Source of the DNA: DASSFZ01 sp036514635
GTDB taxonomy: Bacteria; Chloroflexota; Anaerolineae; Fen-1058
DNA: 19,712 nucleotides
Direction of reading: 5' to 3'
Assembly: GCA_036514635.1 (NCBI GenBank)
Contig: DATBWU010000266.1
Coordinates: 1 to 19,712 of the forward strand
Each line of letters begins with the position of its first letter. Position 1 is the stretch's first letter. Both the position numbers and the translations under genes were made by a program. Below, in pieces: positions 14,731 to 19,712 of this stretch. A model generated the notes under the pieces. That model did not search any database. It saw nothing but the letters and a program-made list of their open reading frames with translations, and was not told the DNA's origin.

Positions 14731-15450
14731 TCAATCGTTCAAGCCCAGAATCTCTTGCTCGAGCCGGCTCATCCGCGCCTGTATGTCCGGCGCAACGGCG
14801 TGCTTCTGGACGAGGCGCTGCGGGTGATCGGCCCGGATGTAGTGGACGAGGATGGCCCGCCTGGGGAAGTCGGTCGTATTCGCGCCGCCCGTATGCCAGC
14901 AGTGTCCGTTGAACACGAGAACGTCGCCGGCCTTCCCCTCGACTGTGATCTCGTCGGGATGCGGCGCGCGCGTGTCGGCCATTGCCTCTTTGGGTGGTCG
15001 GCTCGCGCGATGGCTTCCCGGCACCACGCGCGTCGCGCCGTTCCGGCGGGTGAAGTCGTCGAGCATCCAGATGGCGGTGCACACAAAATAACCGGAGGCG
15101 TCCGGCCTGGCTCCGTGATCGGCGTCGGTATGGAAAGGCATCTGCGGATCGGAGCGTGGCGGAACCGCTCGCGCGTTAAGCATACTCAAGCGGATGCGTG
15201 GCCCGATCACGGCTCGAACGGCGTCGAGGATCAACGGGTGGGTGAAGAGCGATCGAAATAGATCACCTTTGTTGACCAGGTTCGCCAGGCGCCTGGCATT
15301 TGGCTCGATGTAGTTTTCCGTGCCGGCCTGTCCGCCCTCTTCGGTCCAGAGTTCTTCGAGCCGGGCGATGAGCTGGTCGATCTGATCGCTTGAAAGCACG
15401 CCGCGTAGCACGATGTACCCATCGCGTTCGAGCTGCTGTTGAGCATCCAT
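14731..15450 (-). CDS. Phytanoyl-CoA dioxygenase (PhyH) family enzyme
   Basis: A 239-residue Fe(II)/2-oxoglutarate-dependent oxygenase of the PhyH family. The metal triad is visible: H107-x-D109 in FHTDADHG and the distal H186 in GHCWHTGGAN; R198 in PRRAI is the likely 2-oxoglutarate anchor. The N terminus QQLERDGYIVLRGVLSSDQI is the usual opening helix and strand. It should hydroxylate a small molecule in the cytoplasm; the substrate cannot be read from sequence. The frame is open for 46 more codons upstream, but the start at 15450 has CCGGAGGAA about nine bases before it and matches the family's normal N terminus. It is the only gene on the minus strand between the ABC genes, convergent with the ATPase and divergent from permease 2, and has its own promoter. 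Confidence 0.93.
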   Translation of the reverse strand: MDAQQQLERDGYIVLRGVLSSDQIDQLIARLEELWTEEGGQAGTENYIEPNARRLANLVNKGDLFRSLFTHPLILDAVRAVIGPRIRLSMLNARAVPPRSDPQMPFHTDADHGARPDASGYFVCTAIWMLDDFTRRNGATRVVPGSHRASRPPKEAMADTRAPHPDEITVEGKAGDVLVFNGHCWHTGGANTTDFPRRAILVHYIRADHPQRLVQKHAVAPDIQARMSRLEQEILGLND

Positions 15451-15478
15451 GCGGATATTCCTCCGGTGGGCTGGCATG

Positions 15479-15507
15479 ACTGTAGCACCGCTATCTACGT
15501 TCGTCAA
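15479..15507 (-). promoter_or_regulatory. Promoter for the PhyH-type gene
   Basis: On the minus strand TTGACG (15502-15507) and TACAGT (15479-15484) are separated by exactly 17 nt. Five of six and four of six positions fit the sigma-70 consensus. Initiation near 15472 would give a leader of about 22 nt. It lies in the 76 nt gap shared with the divergent permease gene. Confidence 0.5.
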
Positions 15508-15526
15508 TCTGCAGACGGGGTTCTGA

Positions 15527-16327
15527 ATGAGCCTTACCAAACTTCTGGCCTTCACGCGGCATTCGCTCGCGCTGGCCGCATCGTACAAACTGAACTTCGC
15601 CAGCCGTTACGTGGCGATGATCGTGTCGGTATTGTTTTTCTATTTTCTCGATCAGATGTTCAAGCGTGCAGGCGTGCGCGCGGTCGAGGGCGGCTCGTAT
15701 TTCGCGTTCCTGCTGGTCGGCGGCGCATTCTTGAAGTATCTGGATGTCGCCATGCGGTCGTTCGCCGAGAACCTGCGCGAAGAGATGCTGATGGGCACGC
15801 TCGAACCCTTGCTGGCGACGGCCACGCCGACTCGCCTGGCGCTGCTTGGCCCGTCGGCGTGGATGTTGATCGAAGGCACACTGCTGGCGATGTTTCAACT
15901 GCTCGTCGGGGCATGGTTCGGCGCGGACTTCTCGCGAGCGAACTGGCTGTCGGCGGTCGGCGTTGTGTTGGTGAGCCTGATCCCGCTGCTGTGTTGGGGA
16001 ATCCTCTCCGCCGCCTTCACACTCATTTTCAAGCGCAGCGATCCGGTGACCTTCGCTGCGGGCGCGATCGCCTACGTGTTCAGCGGCGCGTTCTTCCCCG
16101 TATCGATCCTGCCGCCGTTCGTGCAGGTCATCTCGTATCTGCTGCCGTTTACGTATGCGATGCACGGCCTGCGGGCGGCGCTCTTGACCGGCGCGGCCCC
16201 GGCCGACGTGATGCCGGATGTGCTTCCACTGATCGCCCTCTCAGTCGTGCTGCTGCCTCTATCGTTGTGGGCGCTGCGTTTCGCCATCGCGTACGTGAAG
16301 CGCACGGGCGAATTGGCACATTATTGA
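15527..16327 (+). CDS. ABC-2 type transporter permease (paralogue 2)
   Basis: A 266-residue membrane protein with about six hydrophobic segments, collinear with the permease at 9485: both share LNFA, FLLVGGAF, LREEML-GTLEPLL-TATPT-LALLGPS, FGADFSRANW, CWG-SAAFTL, YVFSG-FFPVS-LPP and QVISYLLPFTY-GLR-ALL. Where permease 1 has a repeat-encoded stretch, this one has the short RAGVRAVEGGSYF, which looks like the ancestral form. It lies downstream of the ATPase, interrupted by the inverted PhyH gene. The ATG has only a weak GGGG upstream (15517-15520). The stop TGA (15 bp conserved context with paralogue 1: CAYTAYTGATTG) again lies at the first unit of a GATTG heptamer array. Probably the second membrane subunit of the same exporter. 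Confidence 0.92.
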   Translation: MSLTKLLAFTRHSLALAASYKLNFASRYVAMIVSVLFFYFLDQMFKRAGVRAVEGGSYFAFLLVGGAFLKYLDVAMRSFAENLREEMLMGTLEPLLATATPTRLALLGPSAWMLIEGTLLAMFQLLVGAWFGADFSRANWLSAVGVVLVSLIPLLCWGILSAAFTLIFKRSDPVTFAAGAIAYVFSGAFFPVSILPPFVQVISYLLPFTYAMHGLRAALLTGAAPADVMPDVLPLIALSVVLLPLSLWALRFAIAYVKRTGELAHY

Positions 16328-16395
16328 TTGCGGATTGTAGATTGCGGATTGCGGATTGTAGATTGTGGATTGCGGGTTAAGGATTGAAGATTGCC
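16326..16395 (+). repeat. Ten tandem GATTGNN-type heptamers
   Basis: GATTGCG, GATTGTA, GATTGCG, GATTGCG, GATTGTA, GATTGTG, GATTGCG, GGTTAAG, GATTGAA, GATTGCC without a gap. It begins in the stop codon of permease 2 and ends in the start codon (TTG 16391) of the next glycosyltransferase. Only one orientation is present, unlike the palindrome at 10329-10417. Confidence 0.97.
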
Positions 16396-17920
16396 CAGTC
16401 CCACACGTTTTACGTTTCACGTTTTACGCTTCGCGCTTCTCCTTGCGTTCCTCTTCAGCGCTGTTTACGTGCTGGTCGCCTTCACGCGCATCCTCTATCC
16501 CTACGACATCGACTTCATCGAAGATGGCATGTTGATGCAGTCGCTGCGCGCCGCGAGCGGACAGCCGGTGTACGCGCCGCCGAGCGTCGAGTTCACGCCG
16601 CACGTGTACATGCCGCTCTACATGTGGTTAGGCGGGCTGCTCTTCAAGTTCACCGGCCCCAGTTACGTGCCGCTGAGGCTGCTGTCGTTCGGCGCGACGC
16701 TGGCGACGGCGCTGATGATCTACCGGATTACTCGGCGCGAGAGTGGCCGGCGTTGGCTTGGGCTGGCTTGCGCAGGATTGTGGCTGGGCGGTTATCGGAT
16801 CGCCGATGGCTGGTACGAACTGGCGCGCGTCGATTCGCTGTTTGTCGCGCTGTCGCTGTGCGGCCTGCTGATCGGTATCGATATGCGAGCATCCAGGCGC
16901 GGCATCATCCTGGCCGCGCTCGCCATGGCGCTGGCGTTTCTCACCAAGCAAACGGGCGTCATCTTTGCCACCGGGTTGGCGATCTATTTGCTGATGTCGA
17001 GCGGGCGGCGCGCGGGGCTGTTCGTCGGTGTGTACGGCGCGCTGGTGATCGCGTCGCTGGTCGCGCTCAATGTGTCAACCCAGGACTGGTTCAGTTACTA
17101 CGTATTTCGTATTGCGGCATCCAACCCGGTCGAAGCGGGGCGCGTGGTAGATTACGTGCGCATCGAGTTGTTCGGGTTGATGGCCGGCCTGAGCCTGGTG
17201 GCCGCTGTAACAGGGTGGTTATGCTTCAGGCGATCGGGCGTGATGGCAATTCGCGAGCAGCCCTGGCTGATCGGGATCGGGGCGGCTGTGGCCATCAGCG
17301 GCCTGGGCCGGGCATCGGTCGGCGGGGCGATGAACAACCTGATGCCAGCCTACGCGCTATTGTGCCTGTCGCCGGCGTTGCTGATGAAGGAGTTGACGAA
17401 GGACGAGGCACGCGCGACGAACAAAAAAGTCCGTCCTTCGTCTTTTGTCCTTCGTCTGTCGTCCCACCCAACTGAGCTCGTCGCGGCGCTGATCATCCTT
17501 CAGTTCGCGCTCGGCGTTTATAACCCCCTGCGCTTCATCCCAAGCGCCGCCGTGCGCCAAGCTGCCGATCGGCTGATCGCGCGCATCGCAGCGACTCCCG
17601 GCGAGGTGTTCGTGATGATGCATCCGTATTATGCGCTGCTGGCGGGCAAAACGCCCTCGGCGCAGATCGCGGCAGTCTGGCATTCGCGCGGTCGAGGCGT
17701 GATGCCGCTGCCGGATGATCTGGTCGAGCGGATCGAGCACCGGTATTATGCCGCCGTCATCTCCGACGAAACTCCATTCGAGATCGATCCGCCATTGGCG
17801 AAGTTGCTCGAGGCGAATTACAGTCGCCAGGTGCTGCCCGCCGACGAATCACCGCCGACGCTGACGGGTATGTTTGCGCGACCGGCGGTGATGTACGTCC
17901 CTCGTGGAGATGCGCCGTGA
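16391..17920 (+). CDS. GT39-like polytopic glycosyltransferase
   Basis: A 509-residue membrane protein with about ten hydrophobic helices, of the ArnT/PMT-like type. After the first helix (about 13-30) the loop reads YPYDIDFIEDGMLMQ (37-51), with acidic residues where these enzymes bind metal or the sugar donor; PLYMWLGGLLFKFTG and FLTKQTG (about 183-189) also fit. A soluble C-terminal portion (from about 400) ends PRGDAP. The best start is TTG 16391: AAGGA at 16379-16383 is seven bases upstream and no later start would keep the first helix. That start and the first 16 residues (including TRFTFHVLRFA) are encoded by two repeat families. Residues about 335-359 (KDEARATNKKVRP...VLRLSS) are a further in-frame palindrome between helices. 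It follows permease 2 by 63 nt and is probably co-transcribed. It should transfer a sugar from a polyprenyl-phosphate donor outside the membrane; acceptor unknown. Confidence 0.8.
   Translation: MPSPTRFTFHVLRFALLLAFLFSAVYVLVAFTRILYPYDIDFIEDGMLMQSLRAASGQPVYAPPSVEFTPHVYMPLYMWLGGLLFKFTGPSYVPLRLLSFGATLATALMIYRITRRESGRRWLGLACAGLWLGGYRIADGWYELARVDSLFVALSLCGLLIGIDMRASRRGIILAALAMALAFLTKQTGVIFATGLAIYLLMSSGRRAGLFVGVYGALVIASLVALNVSTQDWFSYYVFRIAASNPVEAGRVVDYVRIELFGLMAGLSLVAAVTGWLCFRRSGVMAIREQPWLIGIGAAVAISGLGRASVGGAMNNLMPAYALLCLSPALLMKELTKDEARATNKKVRPSSFVLRLSSHPTELVAALIILQFALGVYNPLRFIPSAAVRQAADRLIARIAATPGEVFVMMHPYYALLAGKTPSAQIAAVWHSRGRGVMPLPDDLVERIEHRYYAAVISDETPFEIDPPLAKLLEANYSRQVLPADESPPTLTGMFARPAVMYVPRGDAP
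16404..16438 (+). repeat. Five heptamers CACGTTT/TACGTTT/TACGCTT, in frame at an N terminus
   Basis: CACGTTT, TACGTTT, CACGTTT, TACGCTT, CGCGCTT run contiguously and encode TRFTFHVLRFALL, the start of the first membrane helix of the glycosyltransferase. Same family as 7495-7529, 8101-8114 and, reversed, 1599-1633. Confidence 0.93.
17395..17464. repeat. In-frame GACGAAGGAC palindrome in a glycosyltransferase gene
   Basis: GACGAAGGAC (17395-17404) is the exact reverse complement of GTCCTTCGTC, which occurs at 17433-17442 and 17447-17456. The roughly 70 nt insert stays in frame and encodes a basic, hydrophilic segment between two hydrophobic helices. Same family as 7356-7399 and 3944-3970. Confidence 0.93.
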
Positions 17921-17930
17921 ATGGCGAGAG

Positions 17931-17988
17931 GGTTGGACGGTTGGTTGGATGGTTGGATGGTTGGGTGGTTAGTTGGTGAGTTGGTTGA
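17931..17988. repeat. GGTTGGAT short-period repeat with a stop codon
   Basis: GGTTGGAC, GGTTGGTTGGAT, GGTTGGAT, GGTTGGGT, GGTTAGTT, GGTGAGTT, GGTTGACG: period 4/8 nt. It lies in the 3' gap between two convergent genes and contains the TAA stop (17969-17971) of the minus-strand HprK-like gene, whose last residues NQLTN are repeat-encoded. The opposite strand version is at 4318-4346. Confidence 0.9.
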
Positions 17989-18991
17989 CGGCGGCGATGA
18001 TGCCATCGGGATCGGACCCGAGGTACAGGCGGTGCAGGCTGGCGATCCGCAGCAGGTGATGCAGCGTGATGGTGTTGTGCTCCAGTCTCGCGGCGTCGTT
18101 CCAGTAGGCCGTGTTGGCTGCGACGATCGGCAGCACCTCCGGCATGTGGGTTACGGCAACACGGGTTTCCGGTGCGGCGTGCCGCTCGACGAAGCACAGG
18201 TGGATCGACGCGGGCGTGATCAGTGTCTCGACGATTCGGGATGGATGCGCGGCGCGCAGGTTCACGATGGTCTTCTGCTGTTCGCGCGCATGCACTGCTT
18301 GCCCGCGATATTCCGGGAACCAGGCCAGCACGTCGTCCCGAAGTTTGACTTCCCCGATCGGATACCCGCCGACGACGAGTGAATCTCCCTCACGTTGCAG
18401 GAGAGCCATGCCATCGGCCAGGAAAGCGTACCCGGCGCGCGCCAGGCGCAGCGCGGTGGTGGACTTGCCGATGTTGTGCGTGGCGACCATGACGATAAGG
18501 CGCTGCCGCTCCACATCGAACGCGCACGATGCGTGCAGCATGGCCCATTCGGTCAAGACCATATTCAGCACGTAGTGATCGAGGAAGTAGCGACTGACGA
18601 AGCGCGCATCGTGTGCCAGCGCAGGCGACAGGAAGACGCACGCCTCGCGCGACTGAAGATTGGCGAAACCGCGCCCCCACTCGCCGGCCGATAGCGTGAT
18701 CCAGTCTTCCAGGCCTGAATAGACCAATCGATCGGCCAGGTCGTCCGGTATGGGTTCGCGCGGCCCTCGGTCGGCGACGATGCACCGAATCCGGATGGGC
18801 CGACCCCGTTGGATATCGGAGCGGCTATAGCGTGCCGCCGACAGTCGCGCAGCGGCGAGCACGCCTTCGTCGTTCGAGGAGATCGTCGCCGGAATGCCGT
18901 AAGGCGCGCACTCGAAAACGTGCGTCTGCGCGTTCGCGCGGCGCGACCAGAAGTCGTCGGTCGGGACGATGGGCGGCAGTTCGGTCGTCAT
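17969..18991 (-). CDS. HprK-like P-loop protein with degenerate Walker A
   Basis: A 340-residue protein resembling HPr kinase/phosphorylase-type P-loop proteins found outside the PTS, often in peptide-tailoring or polysaccharide loci. The P-loop reads LIVMVATHNIGKSTTALRL (165-183): the GKST core (175-178) is intact but the leading glycine is alanine and the loop is ATHNIGKST. It follows the LHAS strand (152-155) typical of this group. Next comes GYAFLADGMALLQ (187-199), where HprK proteins normally have a SDD-type acidic pair; here it is ADG, so catalysis may be altered. Residues 1-145 are an unrecognised N-terminal region. Kinase activity is uncertain and a nucleotide-binding or regulatory role is possible. 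The start at 18991 lacks a clear ribosome site. A 19 bp near-perfect hairpin (19006-19045) sits 15 nt upstream. Related to the PF14907 gene only by association. Confidence 0.78.
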   Translation of the reverse strand: MTTELPPIVPTDDFWSRRANAQTHVFECAPYGIPATISSNDEGVLAAARLSAARYSRSDIQRGRPIRIRCIVADRGPREPIPDDLADRLVYSGLEDWITLSAGEWGRGFANLQSREACVFLSPALAHDARFVSRYFLDHYVLNMVLTEWAMLHASCAFDVERQRLIVMVATHNIGKSTTALRLARAGYAFLADGMALLQREGDSLVVGGYPIGEVKLRDDVLAWFPEYRGQAVHAREQQKTIVNLRAAHPSRIVETLITPASIHLCFVERHAAPETRVAVTHMPEVLPIVAANTAYWNDAARLEHNTITLHHLLRIASLHRLYLGSDPDGIIAAVNQLTN

Positions 18992-19005
18992 GGGTGATTC
19001 TCAAA

Positions 19006-19045
19006 GGTGATGCGTGAAACGTGAAATCACGTTTTACGCATTACG
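19006..19045. repeat. Hairpin of the TTTACG/CACG family upstream of the HprK-like gene
   Basis: The left arm (19006-19024) and right arm (19027-19045) match at all but a few positions around an AA centre (CGTGA-AA-TCACG innermost). The units are GTGATGC, GTGAAAC and, opposite, GTTTTAC, GCATTAC, the family also seen at 1599, 7495, 8101 and 16404. It would lie in the leader of the minus-strand gene starting at 18991. Confidence 0.88.
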
Positions 19046-19099
19046 TTTCATTCCGCCCAGTTCAAACTCTGGGTAGTCTCCCGCCATCGTGTTGGTCTC

Positions 19100-19164
19100 A
19101 CCGCCGAGACGCAGAGAGCGCAGAGATTCTGAATTTGCTCAGTGTTCTCCGCGCCTCTGCGGCG
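19100..19164. repeat. CCGCAGAG-family imperfect palindrome
   Basis: ACCGCCGAGACGCAGAGAGC plus GCAGAGA (19100-19126) faces TTCTCCGCGCCTCTGCGGCG (19145-19164). The gap 18992-19180 between the two minus-strand genes holds this and the hairpin at 19006-19045; I see no gene in it. Confidence 0.75.
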
Positions 19165-19180
19165 AAAAGCGCGCCAAGTG

Positions 19181-19712
19181 CTATCGCCAACACTGAAGAG
19201 GGAGACCATCAAACTCTGCCAGAAGTGGAAAGTGATCGGACGCAACGTTGACGGCTTCGATGTCGTCCACGACGCGGCAGGCGCGCAGGGCAGGCGCGAG
19301 CGTCGCATCCGCCAGGATGTAATCGTAGCGGGTTGTGCGGTTGTCGGGCATCCACGTGAAGCCATCGTCGTTGGGATGCAATCGCCGAAAGCAATCGACG
19401 TAGCCCGCTTTGAGCAGGCGCGGGATTGCCAATCGAAAAATCAGGTTGAGCTGCAAAGCCATCACGCGCCTCATGCGCGGAGGGTTATTGCGTTGCAGCA
19501 CACGGTCGCCCGGCCCGATCGCGTTCAGGTCGCCTGCGATCAGATGCGGCCCGGGTCGGCGCGCGCGGATCAATTTGACCAGTTTGCCCACAGCCTGCCA
19601 GCGGCGGACCTCGAAGGGAAGCAGCAGGTAGGGCAGAAGGTGGACGTTGTAAAGGGTAACCTCACCCCCTTGACCCCCCTCTCCCGCGCCTTCGGCCTGG
19701 GAGAGGGGGGAG
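19181..19712 (-). CDS. Endonuclease/exonuclease/phosphatase family protein, 5' partial
   Basis: The C-terminal 176 residues of an EEP-family (PF03372) hydrolase; the frame stays open to the window edge, so the start lies outside. Motifs: YNVHLLPYLL, then HLIAGDLNAI with the catalytic GDLN, RYDYILAD, and ASDHFPLLAEFD with the catalytic SDH near the end. The family hydrolyses phosphodiester bonds in nucleic acids or other substrates; the target is unknown. A short frame beginning with GTG at 19591 is contained within it, but the conserved VTLYNVHLL strand upstream shows the gene is longer. A 12 bp perfect inverted repeat (19674-19710) lies in frame in the N-terminal part, encoding a Gly/Glu-rich stretch (EGAGEGGQGGE). 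The TAG stop at 19181-19183 follows LPLQCWR. Confidence 0.85.
   Translation of the reverse strand, partial: SPLSQAEGAGEGGQGGEVTLYNVHLLPYLLLPFEVRRWQAVGKLVKLIRARRPGPHLIAGDLNAIGPGDRVLQRNNPPRMRRVMALQLNLIFRLAIPRLLKAGYVDCFRRLHPNDDGFTWMPDNRTTRYDYILADATLAPALRACRVVDDIEAVNVASDHFPLLAEFDGLPLQCWR
19674..19710. repeat. CCCCCCTCTCCC / GGGAGAGGGGGG palindrome, in frame
   Basis: CCCCCCTCTCCC (19674-19685) and GGGAGAGGGGGG (19699-19710) are perfect 12 bp inverted arms around a 13 nt loop. The element lies within the open frame of the EEP gene and encodes a low-complexity Gly/Glu loop just before a conserved strand. It may continue past the edge. Confidence 0.9.

Noticed and set aside
18992..19110. Sigma-70 promoter for the HprK-like gene (TTGAAC with a weak -10)
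   Set aside because: The -10 match is too poor and overlaps the hairpin; not supported enough to list.
1..19712. tRNA, rRNA, transposase or integrase genes
   Set aside because: I looked for cloverleaf-like ends, rRNA-like stretches and DDE or recombinase motifs and found none, so the repeats have no visible partner enzyme here.

Overview
This 19.7 kb window comes from a GC-rich bacterial genome. It is mostly cell-envelope and glycosylation functions: six polytopic or glycosyltransferase-type proteins, a split ABC-2 exporter, a UDP-galactopyranose-mutase-like flavoprotein, a DUF3048 lipoprotein, a DUF885 metalloprotease-like protein, a phytanoyl-CoA-dioxygenase-like enzyme, an HprK-like P-loop protein and an endonuclease/exonuclease/phosphatase-family protein cut by the window edge. 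No taxonomic marker is present. The mix (DUF3048, PF14907 nucleotidyltransferase, GT39-type membrane glycosyltransferases with TPR tails, many short palindromic repeats between genes) fits an Anaerolineae-like Chloroflexota genome or metagenome bin, but that is inference.

Layout. 1-465: no gene; a cluster of stem-loops, including a 55 bp direct repeat whose ends are inverted, then a promoter with a perfect TATAAT. 466-7286 (+): DUF3048 lipoprotein, PF14907 nucleotidyltransferase, a processive-type GT2, and a 1018-residue GT2-GT39-TPR fusion; the first junctions are tight and this looks like one transcription unit. 7478-9349 (+): a polytopic glycosyltransferase-like protein. 9485-10330 and 15527-16327 (+): two paralogous ABC-2 permeases. 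Between them lie the flavoprotein (10435), the DUF885 protein (11942), the ABC ATPase (13752) and, on the opposite strand with its own promoter, the PhyH-type enzyme (15450-14731). 16391-17920 (+): another GT39-like protein. 18991-17969 (-): HprK-like protein. 19712-19181 (-): EEP-family protein, 5' partial.

The most striking content is not a gene. At least eleven families of short-period repeats, mostly with a strict 7-nt period and often arranged as inverted arms (units on one side, reverse complements on the other), sit at gene junctions and inside genes. Many are in frame: 11 tandem GCATTCC-type heptamers inside a GT2 gene, four CATCACG units inside a membrane protein, a 45-nt insertion in one ABC permease that is absent from its paralogue in the same window, a palindrome inside a third glycosyltransferase, and another in the EEP gene. 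Repeats also carry stop codons (six genes), start codons and part of a Shine-Dalgarno sequence. Because 7 is not a multiple of 3, arrays inside or at the start of glycosyltransferase genes could act as phase-variation switches; alternatively the elements are selfish insertions tolerated in loops, as with Rickettsia palindromic elements.

Working together, the glycosyltransferases, flavoprotein and exporter would plausibly build and export a surface glycan or glycoconjugate. The substrate cannot be named from sequence alone.
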